Below, piece by piece: positions 1 through 12,069 of a stretch of 64,000 nucleotides of DNA; positions within the stretch are counted from its first letter, which is position 1; each line of letters opens with the position of its first letter. The notes under the pieces were generated by a model. It had not been told where the DNA came from. It saw nothing but the letters and a program-made list of their open reading frames with translations, and did no database searches. The position numbers were made by a program, and so were the translations under genes. Source of the DNA: DASUPK01 sp963795665 (GTDB taxonomy: Bacteria > Actinomycetota > Thermoleophilia > Solirubrobacterales > 70-9); contig CAWCIP010000022.1 in assembly GCA_963795665.1 (NCBI GenBank), positions 1 to 64,000 of the forward strand, given 5' to 3'.

Positions 1-588
1 ATCCAGCCCGACACCACCATCCTGCCCGGCACCTCCCTGCGAGGTAGCACGGCGATCGGATCGGGAAGCGTCGTCGGCCCGCTCAGCACGCTGATCGACT
101 CGCGCGTGGGCGAGGGCGTCACCGTCATCCACTCGTATCTGACCGACTGCGAGGTCGCCGACGACGCCAAGGTCGGGCCGTTCAGCTATCTGCGGCCGGC
201 GGCGCGCATCGGCAAGGGCGCGAAGGCCGGGACCTTCGTCGAGATCAAGAACTCGCAGATCGGGCCGGGGGCGAAGGTGCCCCACCTCTCCTACATCGGG
301 GACGCCGAGGTGGGGGAGGGCACCAACCTCGGGGCCAGCACCGTCACCGCGAACTACGACGGCCGGAACAAAAACCCCACAAAGATCGGAAAAAACGTTC
401 AGACCGGCGTGGATACGACCTTCGTCGCCCCCGTCGAGATCGGCGACGATGCATACACTGGTGCCGGGTCGGTCATCACGGAGGATGTGCCGCCCGGAGC
501 TTTGGGAATCTCGAGGGCAGACCAGAAGAACGTCGAGGGCTACGCGGCGAAGAAGGACAAGGAATCGAGCGAGGGAGAAGACTCGTGA
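1..588 (+). CDS. glmU: Bifunctional GlmU, C-terminal part (glucosamine-1-phosphate N-acetyltransferase domain)
   Basis: GlmU makes UDP-N-acetylglucosamine for peptidoglycan in the cytoplasm. The frame is open from the left edge, so the uridylyltransferase half lies outside the window and 195 residues are visible. These form the left-handed beta-helix acetyltransferase domain: hexapeptide repeats throughout, the stretch PHLSYIGDAEVGEG whose histidine is the catalytic base in the family, the NYDG acetyl-CoA-site motif, and the usual ending ISRADQKNVEGY followed by a charged tail. Its TGA overlaps the GTG of prs, which indicates translational coupling. glmU-prs is a classic actinobacterial pair. 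Confidence 0.95.
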   Translation: MQPDTTILPGTSLRGSTAIGSGSVVGPLSTLIDSRVGEGVTVIHSYLTDCEVADDAKVGPFSYLRPAARIGKGAKAGTFVEIKNSQIGPGAKVPHLSYIGDAEVGEGTNLGASTVTANYDGRNKNPTKIGKNVQTGVDTTFVAPVEIGDDAYTGAGSVITEDVPPGALGISRADQKNVEGYAAKKDKESSEGEDS

Positions 589-1613
589 GCACCATCGAGC
601 AGCCTCAGCCGATGTCGGAGATCATCCAGGACTACCGCAAGCGACTGATGGTCTTCGGCGGCCGCGCCTCCGGGGAGCTCGCTTCCAACATCGCCCGCAA
701 CCTCCAGGTCGACCTCGGCGAAGTCACGCTGAAGACCTTCTCCAACGGCGAGGTCTACTGCCGCTACGAGGAGTCGATCCGCGGCGCCGACGTCTTCATC
801 GTCCAGTCCACCGCCGCCAACGAGATCGAGGGGATGACCCCCAACGACGCCCTCATGGAGCTGCTGGCGATGATCGACGCCGCGCAGGGCGCCTCCGCCC
901 ACCGGATCATCGCCGTGATGCCCTGGTACGGCTACGCCCGCCAGGACAAGAAGTCCGCTCCGCGCGAGCCGATCTCCGCCCGGATCGTGGCCAAGTGCCT
1001 CGAGGGCGTCGGTGTTGACCGCGTCCTCACCATGGACCTCCACGCCGGCCAGGTCCAGGGCTTCTTCCACGTCCCCCTGGATCACATGACCGCGATGCCG
1101 ATGCTCGCCCAGTACGTCGCCGACATGGGCTTCGACGAGGAGCTCGTGATCGTCTCCCCGGACGCCGGTCGCGTCAAGACGGCCCGCAACTTCGCCCGCA
1201 AGATCGGCACGCACTGGGCCGTCATGGAGAAGGAGCGCCCCGCCCAGCAGGTCGCGGAGATCGGCTACGTGGTCGGCGAGGTGAAGGACAAGACCGCCGT
1301 CCTGGTGGACGACATGATCGACACCGCCGGAACGCTCACCGCGGCTGCTCAAACGGTCCTGGATGAAGGGGCCAGGCGGGTGATCGCGGTCGCCACCCAT
1401 GGGGTCTTCTCGGGCCCCGCCTACGAGCGCCTGGCACCGGACAACTCCGGGATCGAGCGAATCGTCGTCACAGACACGATGCCCCAGCGCCCCGGCGCGC
1501 CGGACAACATCACGGTGATCTCAGCGGCTCAGACGCTGGCCGACTCGATGCGGCGGATCTTCACCGACGACTCGGTCTCCGAGATCTTCGCCGGCGAGAA
1601 CCAGCTCTTCTAG
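585..1613 (+). CDS. prs: Ribose-phosphate pyrophosphokinase
   Basis: PRPP synthetase transfers pyrophosphate from ATP to ribose-5-phosphate, supplying nucleotide, histidine and tryptophan synthesis. At 342 residues it is slightly longer than the usual 310-325 because of an N-terminal extension before LMVFGGRASGELA. The PRPP synthetase signature MDLHAGQVQGFF lies near residue 150 and the PRPP-binding loop AVLVDDMIDTAGT near residue 238. Both are intact. The GTG start overlaps the glmU stop by 4 bases (GTGA), which fixes the start. Confidence 0.97.
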   Translation: MSTIEQPQPMSEIIQDYRKRLMVFGGRASGELASNIARNLQVDLGEVTLKTFSNGEVYCRYEESIRGADVFIVQSTAANEIEGMTPNDALMELLAMIDAAQGASAHRIIAVMPWYGYARQDKKSAPREPISARIVAKCLEGVGVDRVLTMDLHAGQVQGFFHVPLDHMTAMPMLAQYVADMGFDEELVIVSPDAGRVKTARNFARKIGTHWAVMEKERPAQQVAEIGYVVGEVKDKTAVLVDDMIDTAGTLTAAAQTVLDEGARRVIAVATHGVFSGPAYERLAPDNSGIERIVVTDTMPQRPGAPDNITVISAAQTLADSMRRIFTDDSVSEIFAGENQLF

Positions 1614-1712
1614 CTTCCGAGCAGGTTCTGCAGGCTCGACTGCGTCGGTCAGGTCGCCCGAACATCGTGTGAGTGATGAAGCGGCCGATGCCCACCAGGC
1701 CAAACCTGCCTC

Positions 1713-2115
1713 CTATTTGGTGCCGGGGCCACCGATCCCCGAGACTCGCCAGTCGCCGTTCTTCCTTGGTGAGCTGCAGCTGGATCGGCGCGATCGCGTT
1801 CGCGATGTTCCCGCCGACCCGCGCCTGGATGGTGGCCGTCGCCCGGTCCCCATGCTGGGTCACGCGAAGCACCGTGAGGTCGGTGGCGGTCCCGGAGGTC
1901 TGCTCCCTGACGAGGCCGACGCAGTTGTCGGTCCGCAGCTGCTGGATCAGCTGCTGGCTGTAGAGCTCGCAGACCTTCGCGGCGTCCCCCGAGTTGCGGG
2001 CGCTGACGTACGCCTGCGCGACGTCCTTCGCGCTCTGCGGACCGCCCCCGCCGCCCCCGCCGCAGCCGGCGAGCAGGGCCGCGACCACTGTTCCGGCGAT
2101 CCAGGAGCGCCTCAT
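1713..2115 (-). CDS. Small secreted lipoprotein, frameshifted near its C-terminus
   Basis: A short lipoprotein of about 133 residues. It starts MRRSWIAGTVVAALLAGC: a basic end, a hydrophobic helix and the lipobox LLAGC followed by glycines. The body begins SAKDVAQAYVSARNSGDAAK, a style common in SnoaL-like or stress lipoproteins of actinobacteria, but the family was not identified. In the raw sequence the frame runs through prs. Removing one base near 1758 gives KENGDWRVSGIGGPGTK and a TAG at 1713-1715, a sensible end. In Mycobacterium the same place between prs and rplY is held by the lipoprotein gene lpqT; that is positional similarity only. The coding call is firm and the function unknown. 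Confidence 0.65.
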
Positions 2116-2147
2116 CGCCCCAGAGTCAATCATCCGAATCAAACGTC

Positions 2148-2161
2148 TAGTGTGCTCCGCC
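2148..2161 (+). promoter_or_regulatory. Leaderless-type -10 element for the GDPD gene
   Basis: TAGTGT at 2148-2153 lies 8 bases before the ATG at 2162, and no Shine-Dalgarno sequence is visible. This is the geometry of leaderless actinobacterial transcripts and supports the ATG chosen. Confidence 0.45.
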
Positions 2162-2974
2162 ATGCCTTCCAAGCCCAAGGAAGAGAAGAAGGACGAGAAG
2201 GAGACGCCCGAAGAGGCGCCGGAGCAGGCCCCGGACCAGATCACCGAGTACCGGCGGATCGGTCACAAGGGCGCCGACGCGATCGTCGCCGGCAACACGG
2301 CCGAGAGCTTCGACGCGGCGGTCGAGCACGGCGTCGACATGATCGAGCTCGACATCCTCCGGGAGCAGGAGGGGAGGCTGATCGTCGCCCATGACTTCGA
2401 CGACGCGCTCCGCCGCCGCCCGCTGGACATCACCGAGGCGCTCGACCTGTTCCTGGAGCCACCCCTCGACAAGGTCGAGATCGACTGCGATCTGAAGCTG
2501 CCTGGGAGCGAGGCCGAGCTCGCCGGCATCCTTGAAGGCAGGGGCCTGCTGGAGCGGGCCATGGTCTCGACCCAGGAGATCGACAGCCTCCGCAAGCTGC
2601 GCCAGCTGGAGCCCGACCTGCGCCTGGGCTGGACCTACCCGAAGACGAAGCGCGACTGGACCCAGTACGGCTGGGCCCAGCCGGCGCTGCGCGCGGGCCT
2701 ATCGGCTCTGCGCCGCCGTTATCCGAGCACCCTCGCCAAGCAGGCGCCGGATCTCCAGGTGAACGCGGTCTGGGTCTACCACCCGATCATCACCCCGAAG
2801 GCCGTCGACGTCGCCCACGACCTCGGCCTCGAGCTGATGGCGTGGACAGTCGACGACCCCGCACGCATGCGGGAGCTGCTGGCGATGGGCGTGGACGGGA
2901 TCTGCTCGAACGACCCGCGGCTGTTCGACGTCGCCGAGGGCAAGCCGCACCCGGACCTGGAGAAGAAGGTCTAG
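2162..2974 (+). CDS. Glycerophosphodiester phosphodiesterase family protein
   Basis: This enzyme family hydrolyses glycerophosphodiesters to glycerol-3-phosphate and an alcohol. At 270 residues it is a single TIM-barrel domain preceded by about 28 highly charged residues (Lys/Glu-rich, no signal peptide), so it is probably cytoplasmic. The family histidine is at residue 35 in IGHKGAD, followed by NTAESF, the metal-binding pair in IELDI, the second histidine in VAHDF, and the late barrel motif MAWTVDDP followed by GVDGICSNDP. The start is the ATG after the TAGTGT element; longer in-frame starts would overlap the divergent lipoprotein. It ends 4 bases inside the convergent ABC1-kinase gene. Confidence 0.88.
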   Translation: MPSKPKEEKKDEKETPEEAPEQAPDQITEYRRIGHKGADAIVAGNTAESFDAAVEHGVDMIELDILREQEGRLIVAHDFDDALRRRPLDITEALDLFLEPPLDKVEIDCDLKLPGSEAELAGILEGRGLLERAMVSTQEIDSLRKLRQLEPDLRLGWTYPKTKRDWTQYGWAQPALRAGLSALRRRYPSTLAKQAPDLQVNAVWVYHPIITPKAVDVAHDLGLELMAWTVDDPARMRELLAMGVDGICSNDPRLFDVAEGKPHPDLEKKV

Positions 2975-4509
2975 ACCCTGGTTGGGGAGACCGGCGTCTG
3001 GACGATGCCGCGGCCCTCGAAGTAGCGCCACTCCGCCTCGCCGAGAACGGTCGAGGGCGGGTCCGCGTAGACCCACTCGCGCATGATGCGATGCCAATTG
3101 GCGGTCGCGCGCAGCTGGGCGAGGACCGCGAGCAGGCCGGTCTCCATCCGGCGCCCCATCAGCTCGTCGGCGGGCAGGCTCTCCTTGCGGACGAGGTCGA
3201 AGAAGTCCGAGCGCGGGTCGGAGGTCACCTCGATCATCTTCATCACCCGCTTCGGCGAGATCTGCACCTCGCCGTCCTCCAGGTACCAGCCGCCGACCAT
3301 CTTGACGTGCTCCATCAGGCGCTCGGCGTCGACCCGGGTGGGGTCCGTGACGAAGCCGAGATCGTGCAGCGCTTTGCGCAGGCCCTCCGGGTCGTCGCGC
3401 CCGGCGGCGTCGACCGCCCGCTGCTCCAGCTGGATCTGCTGGTTGCTGACGCGCTTGGTCATCCCGAAGTCGAGGAACGCGACCCGGCCGTCCTCCATCA
3501 GCAGGTAGTTGCCCGGATGAGTGTCCGCGTTGAAGTGCTGCAGGTGGTAGATCGAGCCGAAGCAGAAGCGGAAGACGATCTCGCCGAAGATGTCGCGCTC
3601 GTCCTGCTCGAGCTCCTTGACCTCGTCGAAGCCGCGGCCCTCGACGTAGTCGGTCACCAGGACCCGGCGGCGCGACAGCCGCGAGTGGACCTTGGGGACG
3701 AAGATGAACGGGTGCCCGTCGTAGGCGCGGGCGAAGGTGCGCTGGTTCTGCGCTTCGAACTCGTAGTCGAGCTCCTCCAGGACCCGCTCGCGCAGCTCGG
3801 ACGCCACCGCCTTGGCGTCCAGCCCCGGGGCGAGGACCCTCGCCAGCCGCACCAGGATCCCCGCGTTGGCGACGTCCGACTCGAGGGCGTCGGCGATGCC
3901 GGGGTACTGGATCTTGACCGCGACCGGCGTGCCGTCGCTGAGCGTCGCGCGGTGGACCTGGCCGATCGAGGCCGCCGCGAACGCCTCCCGCTCGATCGAG
4001 GCGAACACCCTGTCGGGGTCCTCGCCGTACTCCTCTTCGAGGACGCCGCGCACCTGATCCCAGGGCATCGCGGGGGCGTGCGTACGGAGCCTGGAGAGCT
4101 GCTTCTGGTAGATCTCGCGGTACTCAGGCGGCAGGAAGTCGACGTCGATGAAGGAGGCCATCTGGCCGATCTTCATCGCGGCGCCCTTCATCTCGCCGAG
4201 GACGGAGGCCATCTTGAGCGCCGACTCGATGTGGCGGGTCTCGAGCCGCTCCTGCGCCTTCTCCTCAGATCGGACCACGTTCGCCGCGGCGGTCCCGGCG
4301 TAGCGGGTCGCCTGGCCGCCGATCGCCGTGCCCAGCTTGGCCGAGCGGCCGATGCGGGTCTGCGGGATCTTCCGCTCCTGCTGCTCCGGCTCCTGGGGCT
4401 TGGCGCGCGGCCGGTTGCTCAGGTCGGCGCGCAGGACCTGGATGGCCCAGTTCTGGCTCTCGGTGCGATCTCCCTGCTCAGATCGATCTGTGTCTCGGTC
4501 GCTGCCCAT
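2971..4509 (-). CDS. ABC1/AarF (UbiB-type) atypical kinase family protein
   Basis: A 512-residue member of the ABC1/ADCK/UbiB family of atypical ATP-binding kinases. In other bacteria these act in isoprenoid-quinone or envelope-lipid metabolism; the substrate here is unknown. Family features appear in order: the KxGQ motif in MKIGQMAS, the alanine-rich loop AAASIGQVHRA, the ATP lysine in VAVKIQYPG, the catalytic HADTHPGN and the metal-binding DFG in FLDFGMTKR. The N-terminus is polar with no signal peptide, and no C-terminal membrane anchor is obvious. The ATG follows a purine-rich GGGAGA. It is divergent from rplY. Confidence 0.9.
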   Translation of the reverse strand: MGSDRDTDRSEQGDRTESQNWAIQVLRADLSNRPRAKPQEPEQQERKIPQTRIGRSAKLGTAIGGQATRYAGTAAANVVRSEEKAQERLETRHIESALKMASVLGEMKGAAMKIGQMASFIDVDFLPPEYREIYQKQLSRLRTHAPAMPWDQVRGVLEEEYGEDPDRVFASIEREAFAAASIGQVHRATLSDGTPVAVKIQYPGIADALESDVANAGILVRLARVLAPGLDAKAVASELRERVLEELDYEFEAQNQRTFARAYDGHPFIFVPKVHSRLSRRRVLVTDYVEGRGFDEVKELEQDERDIFGEIVFRFCFGSIYHLQHFNADTHPGNYLLMEDGRVAFLDFGMTKRVSNQQIQLEQRAVDAAGRDDPEGLRKALHDLGFVTDPTRVDAERLMEHVKMVGGWYLEDGEVQISPKRVMKMIEVTSDPRSDFFDLVRKESLPADELMGRRMETGLLAVLAQLRATANWHRIMREWVYADPPSTVLGEAEWRYFEGRGIVQTPVSPTRV

Positions 4510-4551
4510 GGTCTCCCGTCATTTTCTATCCTGGCGCCCGAGCGTAGCCTG

Positions 4552-4569
4552 CCCGCGACCTCGCGCGGG
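4552..4569. promoter_or_regulatory. Inverted repeat overlapping the likely rplY -35 region
   Basis: CCCGCG-acctcg-CGCGGG, two 6-base arms with a 6-base spacer, sits just upstream of the TACTCT -10 element of rplY (4574-4579). It could be an operator or a chance GC-rich palindrome. Confidence 0.25.
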
Positions 4570-4573
4570 TGCG

Positions 4574-4586
4574 TACTCTCACACGA
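4574..4586 (+). promoter_or_regulatory. Leaderless-type -10 element for rplY
   Basis: TACTCT at 4574-4579 ends 7 bases before the ATG at 4587. There is no ribosome-binding site. It supports the ATG MAQSRTT over the upstream in-frame ATG at 4569. Confidence 0.45.
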
Positions 4587-5306
4587 ATGGCACAGAGCCG
4601 CACCACACTCAAGGTCTCACCGCGCGACACCTTCGGGTCGCGGGCCACGCGCCGCCTGCGCAAGGACGGCCTGGTCCCGGGCGTCGTCTACGGGCAGGGA
4701 GGCGAGGCTCGTCCCTTCCAGGTTCCCGCGCGCGAGCTGCGCACCGTCCTCCAGGAGGGGCAGACGCTGCTCGACCTGGAGGTCGACGGCTCCGCCACCG
4801 TGCCGGTGGTCATCAAGGAGCAGCAGCATCACCCCGTCCGCGGCGAGGTCACCCACCTCGACTGCCTCGAGGTTCGCCTCGACGAGGAGATCCAGGCGGA
4901 GGTCGCCATCGAGCTCGAGGGCGCCGACAACGCGCCCGGTGTCCGCGAGGGGGGCGTGCTGGAGCACGTGACCCGCGAGATCACCGTCGAGGCGCTGCCG
5001 ACCGAGATCCCCGAGCAGATCACCGTCGACGTCTCGGAGATGGAGATCAACGACACCATCAACCTCGCCTCCGTCTCGATCCCGAGCGGCGTCAAGCTGA
5101 TGGCCGAGGAGCCAGAGGAGATCACCATCGCCACCCTGAGCCCGCCGCGCGTCGAGGAGGAGCCCGAGCCGGAGGTCGAGGAGGAAGCCGAGCTGGTCGG
5201 CGAGGGCGAGGAGGCCGCCGAGGGCGAGGAGGCCGCCGAGGGCGAGGGCGAGCAGGCGGAAGCCGCCGAGGGCGAGGGCGGCGACGAGCAATCCGGCGGG
5301 GAGTAG
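4587..5306 (+). CDS. rplY: 50S ribosomal protein L25/general stress protein Ctc
   Basis: A 5S rRNA-binding protein of the large ribosomal subunit. The N-terminal 95 residues are the L25 domain (SRATRRLRKDGLVPGVVYG). The following 90 residues are the C-terminal TL5/CTC beta domain (EIPEQITVDVSEMEINDTI). The last 55 residues are a glutamate-alanine-glycine tail made of imperfect EGEEAAEGE-type repeats, longer than usual but of a kind seen in actinobacterial L25. It is followed by pth, as in mycobacteria, where rplY and pth are neighbours. The start was chosen from the -10 spacing and from the family N-terminus. Confidence 0.95.
   Translation: MAQSRTTLKVSPRDTFGSRATRRLRKDGLVPGVVYGQGGEARPFQVPARELRTVLQEGQTLLDLEVDGSATVPVVIKEQQHHPVRGEVTHLDCLEVRLDEEIQAEVAIELEGADNAPGVREGGVLEHVTREITVEALPTEIPEQITVDVSEMEINDTINLASVSIPSGVKLMAEEPEEITIATLSPPRVEEEPEPEVEEEAELVGEGEEAAEGEEAAEGEGEQAEAAEGEGGDEQSGGE
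5203..5281 (+). repeat. Acidic tandem repeats in the rplY tail
   Basis: Imperfect tandem copies of gagggcgaggaggccgcc encode the Glu/Gly/Ala-rich tail of L25. Slippage-prone coding DNA. Confidence 0.6.
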
Positions 5307-5363
5307 TCCCTGTCCCTGGTTCGCCGCCGGTCGCCGCGCGATTCGCGGGCGGACGCGCTCATC

Positions 5364-5894
5364 GTGGGATTGGGGAATCCGGGGACCCAGTACGCCGGCA
5401 CGCGTCACAACCTCGGCTTCGAGGTCGCCGCTGAGCTCTCGCGCCGCTGGGACCTGCCGAAGCCGCGGAAGCGCTACGGCGGGCTGATCGCGGAGGGGCG
5501 CGCCGCCCCCGGCGGGCCGCGCGTGGCGGTGCTGCTTCCCCAGACCTTCATGAACGAATCCGGGTCCGCGGCCGGCCCCGCGCGCGGAGAGCTGGGGGTC
5601 CCGCTCGACCACGTGATCGCGATCCACGACGAGATCGACCTGCCCTTCGGCGAGGTGCGGAGCAAGCTCGGCGGCGGGGTGGCCGGCCACAACGGCCTGA
5701 AGAGCCTGAGCCGCGGGCTGGGCACCAAGGACTTCTGGCGGGTCCGCGGCGGCGTCGGCCGACCCGATTCGACCGATCCTGAAATCGTCTCCTCCTACGT
5801 GCTGTCCCGCTTCCGAGAGCCCCGCGAAGACGTCGAGAGGCTGGTCCGCTCGGCAGCCGACGAGGTGGAGCGCCTCGTCGAGGAGATGGACTGA
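5364..5894 (+). CDS. pth: Peptidyl-tRNA hydrolase (start uncertain)
   Basis: Pth cleaves peptidyl-tRNA released from stalled ribosomes. Catalytic and substrate residues are present: the histidine in TRHNLGFE, the asparagine in MNESG, and the aspartate in IHDEIDLPFG. GGVAGHNGLKS and the C-terminal helix are also present. The family N-terminus is normally xxLIVGLGNPG. Here the first standard start codon, GTG at 5364, falls inside that strand. The upstream in-frame codons that would supply ALI begin only with non-standard CTG codons (5310, 5316), so either CTG is used or a base error hides the start. The TGA overlaps the ATG of the next gene. Confidence 0.92.
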   Translation: MGLGNPGTQYAGTRHNLGFEVAAELSRRWDLPKPRKRYGGLIAEGRAAPGGPRVAVLLPQTFMNESGSAAGPARGELGVPLDHVIAIHDEIDLPFGEVRSKLGGGVAGHNGLKSLSRGLGTKDFWRVRGGVGRPDSTDPEIVSSYVLSRFREPREDVERLVRSAADEVERLVEEMD

Positions 5895-6619
5895 TGGCGC
5901 TGGCCAGCTACTCCGTCGACGAGAAGCAGGTCGCGCTGATCCGGCTGGAGCGCGCCGAGGCCCGCAACGCCATGAACACCCAGATGCTCGAGGAGATCCT
6001 GGAGCACCTCGGCCGGGCGAAGGGGGACGACGGCGTGCGGGTCGTGGTGCTCTCCTCCAACGACCACCTCGGCCTCTCCGCCGGCGCGGACGTCAAGGAG
6101 GAGCTCGACGAGCCCGGACGGGTGCGCCGCATGGAGCTCTTCGCGCAGGTGTACGACGAGCTGACCGCCTTCCCGAAGCCCACCGTGGCGGCCTGCCATG
6201 GCTCCGTGGTCGGCGGGGGGGCGGAGGTCGCGGTCGCCTGCGACTTGCGGGTCGGCGGCTCCAACCTGCGGATGCGGTTTCCGGGCGCCGAGCTCGGGGT
6301 TCCCGTCGGCCCCGCGCGCCTGGTCACGCTCTGCGGCCTGGCCACGGCCAAGTACCTGCTCCTCACGGCGCGGAACGTCAGCGCAGATGAGGCGCTGCGC
6401 ATGGGGCTCGTCCACCGCGTGGCCCCGGCGGCCGGCACGGAGGACGCCGCTCTCGACCTCGCGGCGGAGGTCGCAGCCCACCCGCCCGAGGCGGTCGCCC
6501 GCCTCAAGCAGATGCTCCACCGCTGGGACGGCGTCGTGGAGCGGACCGCCGACGAGGGCCGCGGCCAGGTCGAGTGGCAGCGCACCGGACCGGGCCTTCC
6601 GTATCGCGATCGCCCCTAG
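5894..6619 (+). CDS. Enoyl-CoA hydratase/isomerase family protein
   Basis: A crotonase-fold enzyme of 241 residues, a little short of the usual 255-260. The CoA-thioester oxyanion-hole motifs are present: LSAGADVKE near residue 65 and HGSVVGGGAEVA near residue 100. The second active-site region PGAELGVPVG is near residue 130. The exact acyl-CoA substrate cannot be read from the sequence. The ATG overlaps the pth stop (ATGGA-TGATGG), so the two are co-translated. No other beta-oxidation genes lie nearby. Confidence 0.85.
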   Translation: MALASYSVDEKQVALIRLERAEARNAMNTQMLEEILEHLGRAKGDDGVRVVVLSSNDHLGLSAGADVKEELDEPGRVRRMELFAQVYDELTAFPKPTVAACHGSVVGGGAEVAVACDLRVGGSNLRMRFPGAELGVPVGPARLVTLCGLATAKYLLLTARNVSADEALRMGLVHRVAPAAGTEDAALDLAAEVAAHPPEAVARLKQMLHRWDGVVERTADEGRGQVEWQRTGPGLPYRDRP

Positions 6620-6676
6620 CTGGGCGAGGTCGGTCGCTAGGATCGAATCAGGCCGGGCCCGTGCCCGGATGCATGA

Positions 6677-6695
6677 CCCGGATCGCCGATCCGGG
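6677..6695. terminator. Perfect hairpin between the crotonase gene and mfd
   Basis: CCCGGATC-gcc-GATCCGGG has 8-base arms and a 3-base loop. There is no T-run, so it may be a weak terminator of the upstream operon or a leader hairpin of mfd. Confidence 0.35.
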
Positions 6696-6714
6696 CGTTC
6701 GTCGTGCCCAAATC

Positions 6715-10014
<3,300 letters not shown>

Positions 10015-10040
10015 GTGATGACGGTTATGCTGCCGCCCCT

Positions 10041-11435
10041 GTGAAGAGCGGTTTCTTCTCGAAGCGGAACCTGGCGATCCTCTTCGGCGCGTTGCTCGTG
10101 CTGATGGTCGTGATCGTCGCTGCGGCCATCGGCGTCGGCCACCCGAGCGTCCCTTCGAACGACGTCGCCGTGGTCGACGACGCCAGTATCAACGTGCCGG
10201 GCCTGGTCCAGGACGGGCACATCTCGAAGACCGACTTCAACCGCTTCCTGGTGCAGACCGCCAAGCAGAGCGGCGCCCAGTCGGTCCCCCAGCCCAGCGA
10301 CCCCTCGTACAAGCAGCTCAAGAACCAGGCGATGCAGACGGCGCTCCAGATCGCCTGGATCGTCGGCGAGGCGAGCCGCCAGGGCATCACCTACACCGAC
10401 ACCGAGGTCAACCAGTCGCTGCAGCAGATCAAGTCGCAGTTCAAGACCCAGGCCGAGTACGTCAAGGCCCGCGACCAGGCCGGCCTCACCGACGCCGACG
10501 TGCTGCAGCGGGCGAAGCTCCAGCTGATCCAGAACAAGATCCAGGAGAAGATCCAGAACAGCGTCGGGAACGTCTCGACCAGCGACGCACAGAAGTACTA
10601 CGACGCCAACAAGTCCCAGTTCACCCAGCCGGCGAAGCGCACGATCCGGATCGTCCAGAACAAGGACGCCCACCAGATCGACCTCGCCTACCAGGCGCTC
10701 CGCACCGATGACTCCAACGCGAACTGGAAGAAGGTCGCGGCCCAGTACTCCACCGACCCGACCTCGAAGGACAAGGGCGGCCTGCGCACCGACGTCGTGC
10801 CCGGCTCGTTCCAGCAGCCGCTCGACGGTGACATCTTCAAGGCCCCGTTGCACGAGGTCCAGGGCCCGGTCGTGACGCCGACCGGCAACTTCGTCTTCCA
10901 GGTGATCACGGCGACCCCCGAGCAGGTCCAGAGCTTCGACGCCACCGCGCCGGCGGCGGCCGGCGGTTCCGGCGGCAAGATCAGCGATCAGATCAAGCAG
11001 CAGCTGAAGAGCCAGCAGCAGCAGGACGCCCTCTCCGTCTTCGGCCAGCACTTCCGGGACTACTGGACCAACCTCACCCAGTGCGCGAGCGACTACATCG
11101 TCGAGGGCTGCGACAACTTCAACGGGAGGAACGGGATCGTTCCCACGCCGACCTGCGACCCATCCAAGCTCGCCTCCCAGCCCGGCCAGTCGAGCCAGGG
11201 CTGCCCGGCCCCGGTCTTCGCCTTGTGCCAGGAGGGTCAGACCACCCAGGGCGCCCCGAGCAGCGGCCAGCTGCAGTGCTCGGGCACGGGCCCGACGCCG
11301 GGCGAGCCCGGATCGTTCAAGCCCTTCGTGAGCGCGGCGGGCGGCTCTCCCCAGGGCCCGCACCCGGCCGGAGCCGGGACGTCGCAGCAGCAGTCCGTGC
11401 CGGCCGGGCTCTCCGGGCTGACACCCGGCGGCTAG
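10041..11435 (+). CDS. Membrane-anchored parvulin-type peptidyl-prolyl isomerase (SurA/PrsA-like)
   Basis: A probable extracytoplasmic folding factor of 464 residues. The GTG start gives a short basic end, then one hydrophobic helix (LAILFGALLVLMVVIVAAAI) that serves as signal anchor. A SurA-N-like helical region follows (about residues 60-190). The parvulin domain is at about 195-310 (KVAAQYSTDPTSKDKGGL, then VPGSFQQPLDGDIFKAPLHE, GPVVTPTGNFVFQV). The final 110 residues are Gln/Gly/Pro-rich with several cysteines that could form disulfides outside the cell. It sits between mfd and mazG, where mycobacteria have the lipoprotein gene lpqU close by. The raw frame is continuous with mfd; this is attributed to a missing mfd stop. 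Confidence 0.85.
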   Translation: MKSGFFSKRNLAILFGALLVLMVVIVAAAIGVGHPSVPSNDVAVVDDASINVPGLVQDGHISKTDFNRFLVQTAKQSGAQSVPQPSDPSYKQLKNQAMQTALQIAWIVGEASRQGITYTDTEVNQSLQQIKSQFKTQAEYVKARDQAGLTDADVLQRAKLQLIQNKIQEKIQNSVGNVSTSDAQKYYDANKSQFTQPAKRTIRIVQNKDAHQIDLAYQALRTDDSNANWKKVAAQYSTDPTSKDKGGLRTDVVPGSFQQPLDGDIFKAPLHEVQGPVVTPTGNFVFQVITATPEQVQSFDATAPAAAGGSGGKISDQIKQQLKSQQQQDALSVFGQHFRDYWTNLTQCASDYIVEGCDNFNGRNGIVPTPTCDPSKLASQPGQSSQGCPAPVFALCQEGQTTQGAPSSGQLQCSGTGPTPGEPGSFKPFVSAAGGSPQGPHPAGAGTSQQQSVPAGLSGLTPGG

Positions 11436-11441
11436 TCGGTC

Positions 11442-12056
11442 CTGGACGCCCTGCGGCACCTGGACGAGGTAACCCGGCGGCTGCGCCGCGAGTGCCCCTG
11501 GGACCGCGAGCAGGACGCCCGCTCGATCGTGCCGCACACGGTCGAGGAGGCCTACGAGCTGGCCGATGCGGCCAGCCGGGACGACACCGAGGCGATGGTC
11601 GACGAGCTGGGTGACGTCCTCTTCCAGGTCTTCTTCCTCTCCCTGCTGCTGGAGGAGAGGGGGGAGGGCGATCTCGCCGCGGTCGCCGAATCCTGCGCGG
11701 CGAAGCTGATCCGCCGTCATCCGCACGTCTACGGGGATCGGGACCTCGAGACCGCTGGGGAGGTCCTCTCCCAGTGGGAGGACATCAAGAGGGAAGTCGA
11801 GGGCAGGGGCGAGGCCTCGGAGCTGCCCGAGAACCTGCCCGCCCTGCTCTACGCCCGCAAGGTGCTGCGCCGCGTGGATCCCGAGGGATCCGCGGGCGAG
11901 GAGAAGCCCGGGGGCCCGCAGTCCGATCCGGAGACGCGGGCGGAGGCCGAGCACCTGGTCGGGACGCTGCTCATGGAGGCCGTCGCCGCCTCCCGCCGCC
12001 TCGGCGTGGATCCCGAGCTCGCGCTCCGGCAGACGGCTCAGCGCTTGGTCGAATAG
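11442..12056 (+). CDS. mazG: MazG-type nucleoside triphosphate pyrophosphohydrolase (start uncertain)
   Basis: A house-cleaning NTP pyrophosphatase. The MazG metal-binding core is present: ECPWDREQD, then HTVEEAYELADA, then DELGDVLFQV. The usual C-terminal piece ALLYARKVLRRV also appears, and there is one MazG domain. The first standard start codon (GTG 11529) would cut off the conserved CPWD segment. The open frame reaches back to a CTG at 11442, immediately after the PPIase stop, so translation probably begins there or a base error hides the start. mfd-mazG-eno-ftsB order is the same as in mycobacteria. Confidence 0.88.
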   Translation: MDALRHLDEVTRRLRRECPWDREQDARSIVPHTVEEAYELADAASRDDTEAMVDELGDVLFQVFFLSLLLEERGEGDLAAVAESCAAKLIRRHPHVYGDRDLETAGEVLSQWEDIKREVEGRGEASELPENLPALLYARKVLRRVDPEGSAGEEKPGGPQSDPETRAEAEHLVGTLLMEAVAASRRLGVDPELALRQTAQRLVE

Positions 12057-12069
12057 CGTTCCCCGCTCG

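Noticed and set aside
2842..4971. Long plus-strand frame over the ABC1-kinase gene
   Set aside because: Composition (runs of Asp/Leu/Arg/Val without motifs) is typical of an antisense shadow; the minus strand encodes intact kinase motifs.
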